Shown in pieces: positions 18,774-27,261 of a DNA stretch of 46,037 nucleotides. The DNA is taken from contig NZ_KB899167.1 in the NCBI RefSeq assembly GCF_000378065.1, forward strand, positions 1 through 46,037, written 5' to 3'. Below the pieces are notes generated by a model, which saw only the letters and a program-made list of their open reading frames with translations, did no database searches and was not told where the DNA came from. The position numbers were made by a program, and so were the translations under genes. The first letter of the stretch is position 1. Each line of letters starts with the position of its first letter. Source of the DNA: Porphyromonas gulae DSM 15663 (lineage in GTDB: Bacteria; Bacteroidota; Bacteroidia; Bacteroidales; Porphyromonadaceae).

Positions 18774-19193
18774 TCAGTCTTGTCTATTGTTTTCGATGGC
18801 CTTGTTCATTTCCTCACAGAAAGCCTCCGGCTGGTAAAGCTCGACAAAAGTATGGGTTTTCTTGGAGAGTAGTTTTACTTTTCGTGTGTGGGTGTCATCG
18901 CATTCGGCTCGGACATACTCCGTGAGGGGTTTTCCTCCGGTGAGTATTCGTCCAAAGCCGACTATCCAACGCAGTCGCCCGTTTTCTTCATCAATGACTA
19001 CTGCCACCGGCATACAAGCCCACAGGAGGAATGCAGGAATGTAAAAAGCAAATGCAGGTATCACGGGTTCTTCGTTGCGGATATAGGACGCTATGAGTGA
19101 AGCCACAAATAGCAAACCATAGAACAGGAGCACCCAATATGCCCATCCTTTGCGCCCTGCTATGCCATAGAGCGGAAATCTTTTCATATTCAT
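18774..19193 (-). CDS. Small membrane protein, first of a paralogous pair
   Basis: A 139-residue protein with the same plan as its downstream paralogue: a basic N-terminus, two hydrophobic segments (about 18-38 and 45-66), then VVIDEENGRLRWIVGFGRILTGGKPLTEYVRAE and a C-terminal FVELYQPEAFCEEMNKAIE. Its ATG (19193-19191) shares one base with the stop of the BioF-type gene (ATGA arrangement), so translation is probably coupled to that enzyme. No function can be assigned. The coupling hints at a role tied to the enzyme or to a shared membrane task. Confidence 0.75.
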   Translation of the reverse strand: MNMKRFPLYGIAGRKGWAYWVLLFYGLLFVASLIASYIRNEEPVIPAFAFYIPAFLLWACMPVAVVIDEENGRLRWIVGFGRILTGGKPLTEYVRAECDDTHTRKVKLLSKKTHTFVELYQPEAFCEEMNKAIENNRQD

Positions 19194-20341
19194 CAGGGAA
19201 GAATATCAATCAGTTTATGAATACTTGCTGTGTCGAGTGCTGCCGTCAGTGAGAAGCGCAGGCGAGCCGTATGGAGCGGTACGGTCGGATGTCGTATCGG
19301 GAGAACGAAGAAACCATTGTCCTGAAGATGTTTGGCTAATGCAATGCAAGGAGTATTTTCGCCTACCATATAGGGAATGATATGGCTCGATGATGGCATT
19401 TCTATGCCTTTTGCCTTGATAGCATTACGCAAAAGCGTGGCAGATTCCTCCAGCCGCTTTCTCTCCATCACAAACTCAGGTAGCCGACGGAATACCAGTT
19501 CAGTCCATGCTATCGTAGCAGGTGGTAAAGCTGTGGAGAATATAAGCGAACGACTTCGATTGATCAGGTATTCTCGTACGGTATGGTCACACACTATATA
19601 GGCACCCATCGAAGCTAAAGCTTTTCCGAAAGTACCCACCAGATAGTCTATTTTCTCGATGGTAGCAGTCTCTTCTGCCAGGCCTAAACCGGTCTTTCCC
19701 CTTACTCCTATAGCATGAGCTTCGTCCACGTATAATTCGACAGTCGGGTACAGCTCTTTGAGACGAACCAAGGAAGGAAGATTGGCCAAATCACCGTCCA
19801 TGCTGTAAATGCTTTCCACTGCTACGATGATCCGGCTATATAGATCCTTGTTCTTGTGGAGGATCCGCTCCAAATGCTCCAAATCATTGTGCCGAAATCG
19901 CTCGAAAGGAGTTCCACAGAGTCGGATGCCGTCTATGATACTGGCATGAACCAATCTGTCTGCTACGATCAAGGTGCGTCCGTCCACAATGGCGGGTAGA
20001 ACACCTGTGTTAAGGTGGTAGCCACTGTTGAATATCAGAGAAGACTCGCGTCCGAATCGTTGTGCTATCTGAAGCTCCAATCTGTCATATACCGCACTAT
20101 TGCCCGTAAGCAAACGGGAAGAACAGCTACCCGGCAGGCGATCCTCTCCGGAGATAGATGTGTAAAATTCATCTATGAGATCTTTCCGGGCTGTCAGCCC
20201 AAGATAATTGTTCGAGGAGAGGTTGAGCATTCGTCTTTCCCCCTCGATGATGTAACTGCCATCGTGTGTCAGATTCCGAACCTGCCTGAGATTCCCGCTT
20301 TTTTCCAGCTCTCGCAGTTCTGCCTTATATCTTTCGTTCAT
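19193..20341 (-). CDS. bioF: BioF-type alpha-oxoamine synthase (PLP enzyme)
   Basis: A 382-residue fold-type I PLP enzyme of the alpha-oxoamine synthase family, which joins an amino acid to an acyl-CoA. Features are NLSSNNYLGL (40-49), DEAHAIGVRGKTGLGL (206-221) and the Schiff-base Lys240 in GTFGKALASMGAY. The C-terminal HPTVPLHTARLRFSLTA favours 8-amino-7-oxononanoate synthase, the first dedicated step of biotin ring assembly, over glycine C-acetyltransferase or serine palmitoyltransferase. There are no other biotin genes nearby. Instead it is coupled by an ATGA overlap to two small membrane proteins, which leaves room for a different substrate. Confidence 0.82.
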   Translation of the reverse strand: MNERYKAELRELEKSGNLRQVRNLTHDGSYIIEGERRMLNLSSNNYLGLTARKDLIDEFYTSISGEDRLPGSCSSRLLTGNSAVYDRLELQIAQRFGRESSLIFNSGYHLNTGVLPAIVDGRTLIVADRLVHASIIDGIRLCGTPFERFRHNDLEHLERILHKNKDLYSRIIVAVESIYSMDGDLANLPSLVRLKELYPTVELYVDEAHAIGVRGKTGLGLAEETATIEKIDYLVGTFGKALASMGAYIVCDHTVREYLINRSRSLIFSTALPPATIAWTELVFRRLPEFVMERKRLEESATLLRNAIKAKGIEMPSSSHIIPYMVGENTPCIALAKHLQDNGFFVLPIRHPTVPLHTARLRFSLTAALDTASIHKLIDILP

Positions 20342-20437
20342 TCAGGTTTTTTGATTGTCTGTTCCGAGTTCTGTGTTCTCATTTTGATGTTTGATGATTG
20401 TGCCGGAACGATTATCAGGTAGGATACTAATAAGGTG

Positions 20438-20445
20438 CAAATATA
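20438..20445 (-). promoter_or_regulatory. Candidate promoter -7 box for the bioF unit
   Basis: The minus strand reads TATATTTG, fitting TAnnTTTG, about 97 bp before the bioF start. I see no matching -33 TTTG at the usual distance, so support is modest. Confidence 0.3.
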
Positions 20446-20564
20446 AACAAACGAAGATGTGGCGGCCTATGTGCGATTGGGAGATTTGTCAGGTATAAAT
20501 CCTCCTAATGCAAATCCCTTAAAGGCTTTCGGAGCGAGAAGAATCACTTTGATGGATTGCGTTC

Positions 20565-21518
20565 TCAAACGACATTGACAGGCTGACCCGAAATGAAAGC
20601 TTGAAGATTGTCCTTGATCGTTTTTGAAAGGCGCAGGCGAGCTGCATCCGTATTCCAACCCATATGTGGCGTGATGTGACAATTACGTGCCTTGAGCAAA
20701 GGATGATCCATGCGCGGAGGTTCTTCCGCAAGGACATCCAATCCTGCAGCATAGAGCCGTCCTTCATTTAGGGCAGAGGCTAATGCTTCTTCATCGATCA
20801 GACCTCCTCGGGACATATTCAGCAGGATAGCTGTCGGCTTCATCAGTGCGAGCCGATCAGCCGACACTATCTTATGGGTTTGCTGTGTCAGGGGGCAGTG
20901 CAAACTCAGCACATCAGCCCGCGAGAAAAGCTCCTCCATACTATCGGCCTTTTCTATATAAGAAGGCAACTCCATTGGGGATTTGGATGTATGTGCCAAT
21001 ATCTTCATGCCGAATCCACGTGCCATTTCCGCTACACGCGTACCTATTGCCCCAAGTCCCACGATAGCCATCGTCAGCCCGTTCAGTTCTATCTGATAAG
21101 TATCGCGAGCGATTTGTTCGTAATCGTTCTGCCAGCGACCATCTTTCACCTGTCGGGATAGTCCTCCGATCGGCATGGCTATGTGCAGCAGATGCGAGAT
21201 CGCCATCTGGGCTACTGATTCTGTGCTATAGCGGGGGATGTTCGTTATGGTGATACCACGCCGGCGAGCAGCATCCATATCTATAAGATTAAGGCCTGTA
21301 ATCATCAGTCCGATGCAACGTAGGTGGGGCATCCTTTCCATGTCGGCCGCAGTTACAGGTGTCTTGTTGGTCAGCAGTATTTCAGCATCGGCAGCACGCA
21401 GAGCCAAATCCTCCGGACGGGTGTATTCGTAAAACACGCATTCGCCCATTTCTTCGATACCGCTCCAATCCAAATCTCCGGGTAGGGCTGCATAGCTGTC
21501 TGCTATCACTATCTTCAT
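20565..21518 (-). CDS. D-2-hydroxyacid dehydrogenase (glycerate dehydrogenase-like)
   Basis: A 317-residue NAD(P)-dependent enzyme that interconverts 2-oxoacids and D-2-hydroxyacids. The nucleotide-binding motif GLGAIG is at 154-159. The catalytic triad is Arg237 (NMSRGGLIDE), Glu266 (LAEEPP) and His285 (TPHMGW). TGLNLIDMDAARRRGI (about 74-89) resembles hydroxypyruvate reductases / glycerate dehydrogenases. The residue after the second Rossmann strand (HTSK) is not the Asp typical of strict NADH users, so NADPH use is possible. It stands alone on the minus strand, 223 bp upstream of bioF, and may or may not share its transcript. Confidence 0.88.
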   Translation of the reverse strand: MKIVIADSYAALPGDLDWSGIEEMGECVFYEYTRPEDLALRAADAEILLTNKTPVTAADMERMPHLRCIGLMITGLNLIDMDAARRRGITITNIPRYSTESVAQMAISHLLHIAMPIGGLSRQVKDGRWQNDYEQIARDTYQIELNGLTMAIVGLGAIGTRVAEMARGFGMKILAHTSKSPMELPSYIEKADSMEELFSRADVLSLHCPLTQQTHKIVSADRLALMKPTAILLNMSRGGLIDEEALASALNEGRLYAAGLDVLAEEPPRMDHPLLKARNCHITPHMGWNTDAARLRLSKTIKDNLQAFISGQPVNVV

Positions 21519-21896
21519 CGGTATATCCTTTTAAGAATGAAACAGCATAGTGCTTTCGGTTGTTTGTGCTATCTAATATATAATGCCCGGTGTGTAGTAG
21601 AGTAAGTCTTATTCCAAAAGAGAAAATTTGTCGCCCATTACAAAACTGAATATTAGATTGCACATTTTGCACATTCCTGTGTCAAGTGCTTACGGGGGAG
21701 GCAATATTCATCGTTATCTCAATGTCAAATTCACGCTGAAATACCTTATAGAGGACTTTTCCAACCTTATTATTGTCGGCATTTTTCATGACGATCGCGT
21801 ATCTCCAGTCTTGTATTCACAAGTGACTGAAAAAATTCACATTAAGCATTTTCACGCGCTTTTCATACAAATTTCTATTTCCTCGCTCTGAAAAAC
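21519..21896. other. Intergenic region, possible 35-codon minus-strand frame
   Basis: No recognised gene. On the minus strand an ATG at 21789 opens a 35-codon frame to a TGA at 21682-21684, beginning MKNADNNKVGKVLYKVFQRE. It looks peptide-like but is too short to support without comparison, and may be a gene remnant. Confidence 0.3.
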
Positions 21897-22060
21897 GTGG
21901 CGCGTAAACTTTTTCACTACGGCGCGGGAAGTAAAAATTTTACGCGCCGGAACGAAAAAAATCTCGCGCCACTATTGCAGGAAACACAGACCGGAATTGG
22001 AGCATTTTCGGTTCGTATTGCCATGAGCGCATAATGTAGAGATTGATTTTTGAGATTAGG
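21897..22060. repeat. Dispersed intergenic repeat, copy 1
   Basis: This block begins GTGGCGCGTAAACTTTTT and continues through GGCGCGGGAA, AACGAAAAAAATCTCGCGCC, a CACAGACC-AATTGGAGCATTT segment and GGTTCGTATTG. The same order of blocks, diverged, occurs at 28913-29060. Inside copy 1 a 10-bp perfect inverted repeat GGCGCGTAAA...TTTACGCGCC (21900-21909 and about 21939-21948) could form a hairpin; it has decayed in copy 2. It encodes no protein that I can see. From 22061 to 22374 there is nothing I can name. Confidence 0.75.
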
Positions 22061-22374
22061 AAAAGGCTAACCAAGAACATTCAACGACAAGAAAACCCCA
22101 AAACGCCCCCACTTTTACTCCGTCCAAATCAAAACACAAGCAGCAGCATACAAGGAAAGAAAGCAAACATACTCGTAGTTCACAGTGAAGGTCAAGCTCT
22201 AAGCATTACCCCCTTCTTTCCGAACAGGTTCCATTCCACAAATAATCTCTTCCCAACCTGTAACTTGGCCTAAAACAGGAAGAAAAACAGACCCTTACGG
22301 TGTGCATGAAAGAGACCCTCCATGAAATCCATATTTTTTTCTTCAATTTTCCGCACAAGTATAGATATAATGAA

Positions 22375-22382
22375 TATCTTTG
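22375..22382 (+). promoter_or_regulatory. Promoter -7 box of the 4-hydroxybutyrate operon
   Basis: TATCTTTG fits TAnnTTTG exactly. The predicted transcription start, about seven bases downstream, coincides with the first base of the riboswitch P1 helix at 22389, which supports both calls. No good -33 TTTG is seen. Confidence 0.6.
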
Positions 22383-22388
22383 CCGTGT

Positions 22389-22564
22389 CAATGGTTTTCT
22401 AGGCCGGTCTTTCTGGTCTAGGATGAAAAGGGAATCCAGTGAAAATCTGGAGCTGTGCCCTCAGCTGTAAGTTCAGATATAAGGGTTTTGCGATGGGAAA
22501 GCCACTATACAAGATCGTATGGGAAGGCAGCAAAACCTTGAATAAGTCAGAAGACCTGCCATTG
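22389..22564 (+). promoter_or_regulatory. Cobalamin (B12) riboswitch
   Basis: A closing helix pairs CAATGG (22389-22394) with CCATTG (22559-22564). Inside are the conserved elements in order: AAAAGGGAATCCAGTGAAAA, CTGGAGCTGTGCCC, AGCTGTAA, GCCACT near 22501, GGGAAGGC near 22521, and the B12 box AAGTCAGAAGACCTGCC ending at 22560. Length and order are those of adenosylcobalamin-type riboswitches, which usually switch genes off when B12 is plentiful. The next gene is abfD, 315 bp downstream. No B12 transport or synthesis gene follows, which is unusual. Confidence 0.92.
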
Positions 22565-22643
22565 CAAGCGTTCTCTTTGGATCTCAGGGATTAGAGATAA
22601 AGAAGGGTCTGTGTTACATTTGATTGTTGTATTCACGTGAATT

Positions 22644-22675
22644 GTCGAAGGATATTGATTCTTTTCGACTTTTTT
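22644..22675 (+). terminator. Possible riboswitch-controlled terminator
   Basis: GTCGAA (22644-22649) pairs with TTCGAC (22664-22669), extended by a few bulged pairs, followed by six T and a second T-rich run. It lies 80 nt after the riboswitch and 204 nt before abfD, where a transcription-terminating expression platform could sit. The stem is short, so this is tentative. Between it and abfD I see only unstructured leader and no gene. Confidence 0.42.
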
Positions 22676-22878
22676 CGTGTTTTTTCGGCATATCAAAGTC
22701 TATTCAAGCACCGGACGTATCCTCTTTTAACCGCTCTATCACCTGTAAACCACCAAAAGAACCCAGCTCATGGCTATACAAGGAATCCAAAACTTTTCCT
22801 CGAGGAGCCTGAAACGCATTAGAATCGACTAAAACAGAAATAAAGCGAAAGTTTTATCACTTAAAGAGCAAAGAAACT

Positions 22879-24339
22879 ATGATGACTAGCGAACAGTACG
22901 TAGAAAGTCTTCGGAAACTTAATCTGAAGGTGTATTTCATGGGTGAAAAGATCAATAATCCTGTAGATCACCCCATGATTCGTCCCTCAATGAATTCAGT
23001 AGCTATGACTTATAAGCTTGCTGAGATGGACGAATACAAGCATTTAATGACAGCAACTTCAAACTTGACTGGTAAGCAGGTGAATCGTTTCTGCCATCTA
23101 CATCAGAACACAGAGGATCTGAAAAACAAAGTGAAAATGCAGCGTCTCTTGGGGCAAAAGACAGCGTCATGCTTCCAGCGCTGCGTAGGAATGGATGCTT
23201 TCAATGCCATCTATTCTACTACTTATGAAATGGACCAAGCTCTTGGCACCACTTATCACAAGCGTTTCATCGAGTACATGAAATATGTACAAGACAACGA
23301 CTTGGTTGTAGACGGAGCCATGACAGACCCCAAAGGGGATCGCGGTCTATCGCCCTCGGAACAAGCCGATCCGGATCTTTATCTGCACATTGTTGAAGTT
23401 CGTGAAGATGGGATCGTCGTTTCGGGTGCAAAAGCACACCAGACCGGAGCAGTCAATTCGCACGAGCACCTCATTATGCCGACGATTGCTATGCGTGAAG
23501 CTGATGCTGATTATGCCGTTTCTTTTGCCGTTCCCAGTGATGCAGAAGGCGTTATCATGATCTACGGTCGCCAGTCATGTGACACTCGTAAAATGGAAGA
23601 AGGAGCCGACATCGACCTCGGTAACCCTGAATTCGGTGGTCACGAAGCTCTTGTTGTATTCGACCGCGTATTCGTACCCAACGACCGCGTATTCATGTGC
23701 AAAGAATACCAGTTTGCAGGTATGATGGTAGAACGTTTCGCAGGATACCACCGTCAGTCTTATGGAGGATGTAAAGTAGGTGTTGGTGACGTACTTATCG
23801 GTGCAGCCGCTCTTGCAGCTGACTACAACGGAGTACCCAAGGCATCTCACATTAAGGATAAACTCATTGAGATGATCCACCTGAATGAAACCCTGTATGC
23901 TTGCGGTATCGCATGCTCTTCAGAAGGAACTCAAATGAAAGCCGGCAACTATATGATCGATTTGTTGCTAGCCAATGTTTGTAAGCAAAATATCACCCGT
24001 CTTCCTTACGAAATAGCTCGTCTGGCAGAGGATATTGCAGGAGGTTTGATGGTAACCATGCCTTCCGAACAAGACTTCCGCCATCCGGAAATAGGCCCGA
24101 TCGTAAAGAAATATCTTGCAGGTGCAACGGGCAAATCGACAGAAAACCGCATGCGTGTTCTGCGTTTGATTGAGAATATCACGTTGGGAACAGCTGCCGT
24201 CGGTTATCGAACCGAGTCTATGCACGGAGCCGGATCACCTCAAGCTCAGAGGATTATGATCGCTCGTCAGGGAGACCTCGAGGGCAAGAAAAAACTTGCA
24301 CGAGCAATTGCTCATATCGACGAATCACTCGACAAGTAA
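22879..24339 (+). CDS. abfD: 4-hydroxybutyryl-CoA dehydratase / vinylacetyl-CoA isomerase
   Basis: A 486-residue FAD and [4Fe-4S] enzyme that dehydrates 4-hydroxybutyryl-CoA to crotonyl-CoA by a radical mechanism. The cluster ligands known from Clostridium aminobutyricum (Cys99, Cys103, His292, Cys299) match Cys98, Cys102 (ASCFQRC), His291 and Cys298 (GYHRQSYGGC) here, each shifted by one. The end GAGSPQAQRIMIARQGDLEGKK is also family-typical. Length is normal. It is the first gene after the B12 riboswitch and leads an operon with the whole route from succinyl-CoA. The clostridial cluster is oxygen-sensitive, consistent with an anaerobe. Confidence 0.96.
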   Translation: MMTSEQYVESLRKLNLKVYFMGEKINNPVDHPMIRPSMNSVAMTYKLAEMDEYKHLMTATSNLTGKQVNRFCHLHQNTEDLKNKVKMQRLLGQKTASCFQRCVGMDAFNAIYSTTYEMDQALGTTYHKRFIEYMKYVQDNDLVVDGAMTDPKGDRGLSPSEQADPDLYLHIVEVREDGIVVSGAKAHQTGAVNSHEHLIMPTIAMREADADYAVSFAVPSDAEGVIMIYGRQSCDTRKMEEGADIDLGNPEFGGHEALVVFDRVFVPNDRVFMCKEYQFAGMMVERFAGYHRQSYGGCKVGVGDVLIGAAALAADYNGVPKASHIKDKLIEMIHLNETLYACGIACSSEGTQMKAGNYMIDLLLANVCKQNITRLPYEIARLAEDIAGGLMVTMPSEQDFRHPEIGPIVKKYLAGATGKSTENRMRVLRLIENITLGTAAVGYRTESMHGAGSPQAQRIMIARQGDLEGKKKLARAIAHIDESLDK

Positions 24340-24411
24340 TCGGCTCTCGTTTACTTATCTGTTTGATGTATTTAGAAGACGGATTATAACGCAGCCGTGA
24401 AACCGGATACA

Positions 24412-24696
24412 ATGACAGAAGAAATAGTCGAACTCGTACTGCGCGAGCGGATCAGTCCGCTACTGCGCAGTCACGGGGGCGACTTATCTTTATCTCAAAT
24501 CAAGGACAATACCGTTTTCATACGGTTTTCCGGAGCATGCCGATTCTGTCCGGCAGCAAATGAGACAGTAGAAAAAATCGTTCAAGCCATGATACGCGAA
24601 TACTTCAAGGATGACAACATCGATGTCATTCTCGAAAATAGTGTCAGCGATGATTTGCTGGAACAAGCCAAGAATATTTTGAGAAAACCCAAATAG
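24412..24696 (+). CDS. NifU-like iron-sulfur scaffold domain protein
   Basis: A 94-residue protein made of the NifU C-terminal (Nfu) domain alone: VLRERISPLLRSHGGDLSLSQI, then ACRFCPAANETVEKIV with the CxxC pair that can hold a transient Fe-S cluster. I chose the ATG at 24412; a GTG at 24397 would add five residues. It lies between abfD and abfT, with only 5 bp to abfT. The natural inference is that it loads or repairs the cluster of the dehydratase, but a general role in Fe-S supply is equally compatible. Confidence 0.88.
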   Translation: MTEEIVELVLRERISPLLRSHGGDLSLSQIKDNTVFIRFSGACRFCPAANETVEKIVQAMIREYFKDDNIDVILENSVSDDLLEQAKNILRKPK

Positions 24697-24701
24697 CTTT
24701 T

Positions 24702-25997
24702 ATGAAAGACGTATTGGCGGAATATGCCTCCCGAATTGTTTCGGCCGAAGAAGCCGTTAAACATATTAAAAATGGAGAACGGGTAGCTTTGTCACATGCT
24801 GCCGGAGTTCCTCAGAGTTGTGTAAATGCACTGGTACAACAAGCCGACCATTTCCGGAATGTCGAGATTTATCATATGCTTTGTCTAGGCGAAGGGAAAT
24901 ACATGGCACCTGAAATGGCACCTCATTTCCGCCACATAACCAATTTTGTGGGTGGCAACTCTCGTAAGGCAGTAGAGGAAAACCGAGCCGACTTCATTCC
25001 GGCATTCTTTTATGAAGTGCCATCGATGATTCGCAAAGACATCCTCCACATAGATGTCGCCATCGTTCAGCTTTCCATGCCTGACGAGAATGGTTACTGC
25101 AGCTTCGGAGTATCCTGCGATTATACCAAACCGGCAGCAGAAAGCGCTCATTTAGTTATAGGGGAAATCAACCGTCAAATGCCATATGTACACGGCGACA
25201 ACTTGATTCATGTATCGAAGTTGGATTACATCGTGATGGCAGACTACCCGATCTATCCTCTGGCAAAGCCGAAAATCGGAGAAGTGGAAGAAGCCATCGG
25301 TCGCAATTGCGCCAAGCTCATCGAAGATGGTGCCACACTCCAACTCGGCATCGGAGCCATTCCCGATGCAGCTTTGTTGTTTCTCAAGGACAAAAAAGAT
25401 CTGGGAATCCATACCGAGATGTTCTCGGACGGTGTTGTCGAATTGGTACGCAGTGGAGTAATCACAGGGAAGAAAAAGACACTCCACCCCGGAAAGATGG
25501 TCGCAACCTTCTTAATGGGAAGTGAAGATGTGTATCATTTCATCGACAAGAATCCCGACGTAGAACTTTATCCCGTAGATTACGTCAACGACCCCCGAGT
25601 AATTGCCCAAAACGACAATATGGTTAGTATCAATAGCTGTATTGAAATCGATCTTATGGGACAAGTCGTGTCCGAATGCATAGGAAGCAAGCAATTCAGC
25701 GGAACGGGAGGTCAAGTAGACTATGTTCGTGGAGCAGCATGGTCTAAAAACGGGAAAAGCATCATGGCAATTCCCTCAACGGCCAAAAACGGTACCGCTT
25801 CTCGAATTGTACCACTGATTACTGAGGGTGCTGCGGTAACCACTCTCCGTAATGAAGTCGATTATGTTGTAACCGAATACGGTATAGCACAACTCAAAGG
25901 ACGGAGTTTGCGCCAGCGAGCAGAAGCTCTTATCTCCGTGGCTCATCCGGACTTCAGGGAAGAGCTGATGGAACATTTCCACAAACGTTTCGGATAA
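24702..25997 (+). CDS. abfT: 4-hydroxybutyrate CoA-transferase
   Basis: A 431-residue family I CoA-transferase of the acetyl-CoA hydrolase/transferase type. It moves CoA from acetyl-CoA (or another acyl-CoA) to 4-hydroxybutyrate. The catalytic Glu239 lies in IHTEMFSDGV, matching the glutamate at 238 of the clostridial AbfT. LQLGIGAIPDAAL (213-225) is the usual glycine-rich loop before it, and GTGGQVDYVRGA near 330 is a further family signature. Length is normal. Gene order abfD-nfu-abfT-4hbD-sucD fixes the substrate better than sequence alone would. Confidence 0.93.
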   Translation: MKDVLAEYASRIVSAEEAVKHIKNGERVALSHAAGVPQSCVNALVQQADHFRNVEIYHMLCLGEGKYMAPEMAPHFRHITNFVGGNSRKAVEENRADFIPAFFYEVPSMIRKDILHIDVAIVQLSMPDENGYCSFGVSCDYTKPAAESAHLVIGEINRQMPYVHGDNLIHVSKLDYIVMADYPIYPLAKPKIGEVEEAIGRNCAKLIEDGATLQLGIGAIPDAALLFLKDKKDLGIHTEMFSDGVVELVRSGVITGKKKTLHPGKMVATFLMGSEDVYHFIDKNPDVELYPVDYVNDPRVIAQNDNMVSINSCIEIDLMGQVVSECIGSKQFSGTGGQVDYVRGAAWSKNGKSIMAIPSTAKNGTASRIVPLITEGAAVTTLRNEVDYVVTEYGIAQLKGRSLRQRAEALISVAHPDFREELMEHFHKRFG

Positions 25998-26046
25998 GAC
26001 GAGAGGAAAAAGCTTAGGATTATTACAAAAACTCAATAATACTATT

Positions 26047-27162
26047 ATGCAACTTTTCAAACTCAAGAGTGTAACACATCACTTTGACACTTTTGCAGAA
26101 TTTGCCAAGGAATTCAACCTTGGAGAACGCGACTTGGTAATTACCAACGAGTTCATCTATGAACCGTATATGAAGGCATGCCAGCTCCCCTGCCATTTCG
26201 TTATGCAGGAGAAATACGGGCAAGGCGAGCCTTCTGACGAAATGATGAACAACATCTTGGCAGACATCCGTGATATCCAGTTCGACCGTGTAATCGGTAT
26301 CGGAGGGGGTACGGTTATTGACATCTCTAAACTTTTCGTTCTGAAAGGATTAAATGATGTACTCGATGCATTCGACCGCAAAATACCTCTTATCAAAGAG
26401 AAAGAACTGATCATTGTACCCACGACATGCGGAACAGGTAGCGAGGTGACGAACATTTCTATCGCAGAAATCAAAAGCCGTCACACCAAAATGGGATTGG
26501 CAGACGATGCCATTGTTGCAGACCATGCCATTATCATACCTGAACTACTGAAGAGCTTGCCTTTCCACTTCTATGCATGCAGTGCAATCGATGCTCTTAT
26601 CCATGCCATCGAGTCATATGTATCTCCTAAAGCCGGTCCATATTCACGCCTTTTCAGTGAGGCTGCTTGGGATATTATCTTGGAAGTATTCAAGAAAATC
26701 GCCGAACACGGCCCTGAATACCGCTTCGAAAAGCTGGGAGAAATGATCATGGCCAGCAACTATGCTGGTGTAGCCTTCGGAAATGCAGGAGTAGGAGCCG
26801 TCCACGCACTATCCTACCCGTTGGGAGGCAACTATCACGTACCGCATGGAGAAGCTAACTATCAGTTCTTCACGGAAGTATTCAAAGTATACCAAAAGAA
26901 GAATCCTTTCGGCCATATAGTCGAACTCAACTGGAAGCTCTCCAAGATATTGAACTGCCAGCCCGAATACGTGTATCCGAAGTTGGACGAACTTCTCGGA
27001 TGCCTTCTTTCCAAGAAACCTTTGCGCGAATACGGCATGAAGGATGAAGAGGTAAGAGGCTTTGCCGAATCAGTGCTTCAGACACAGCAAAGATTGCTCG
27101 CCAACAACTATGTAGAGCTTACTGTAGACGAGATCGAAGGTATCTACAGAAGACTCTACTAA
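26047..27162 (+). CDS. 4hbD: NAD-dependent 4-hydroxybutyrate dehydrogenase
   Basis: A 371-residue iron-containing (group III) alcohol dehydrogenase that reduces succinate semialdehyde to 4-hydroxybutyrate. The nucleotide loop GIGGGTVIDISK is at 84-95, PTTCGTGSEVTN at 125-136, and the metal ligands are Asp182, His186, His253 and His267 (IDALIHAIES and AVHALSYPLGGNYHVPHGEAN). It sits between the CoA-transferase and the succinyl-CoA reductase, exactly where this step belongs. The gene is 49 bp downstream of abfT. A strong hairpin follows it, before sucD. Confidence 0.93.
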   Translation: MQLFKLKSVTHHFDTFAEFAKEFNLGERDLVITNEFIYEPYMKACQLPCHFVMQEKYGQGEPSDEMMNNILADIRDIQFDRVIGIGGGTVIDISKLFVLKGLNDVLDAFDRKIPLIKEKELIIVPTTCGTGSEVTNISIAEIKSRHTKMGLADDAIVADHAIIIPELLKSLPFHFYACSAIDALIHAIESYVSPKAGPYSRLFSEAAWDIILEVFKKIAEHGPEYRFEKLGEMIMASNYAGVAFGNAGVGAVHALSYPLGGNYHVPHGEANYQFFTEVFKVYQKKNPFGHIVELNWKLSKILNCQPEYVYPKLDELLGCLLSKKPLREYGMKDEEVRGFAESVLQTQQRLLANNYVELTVDEIEGIYRRLY

Positions 27163-27220
27163 ACACATAAAGGTTCTTTTTTCGAATAAAGACAAAAACC
27201 GAGAAAAAGCCGCAAATCGA

Positions 27221-27261
27221 GGGTGATAGCAAGACCGGCCGATACAGGTCTGCTATCACCC
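27221..27261 (+). other. Strong hairpin between 4hbD and sucD
   Basis: GGGTGATAGCAAGACC (27221-27236) pairs with GGTCTGCTATCACCC (27247-27261), giving 15 bp with a single bulged A and a 10-nt loop. It is followed by CCAAAATC and not a T tract, so it is not a standard intrinsic terminator. It lies in a 196-bp gap within the operon and may be an RNA-processing or stabilising element that sets the level of the sucD part. Confidence 0.7.

Noticed and set aside
22624-22812. 62-codon frame between the riboswitch and abfD
   Set aside because: It begins just before the possible terminator hairpin and has no protein-like character or relatives that I recognise.
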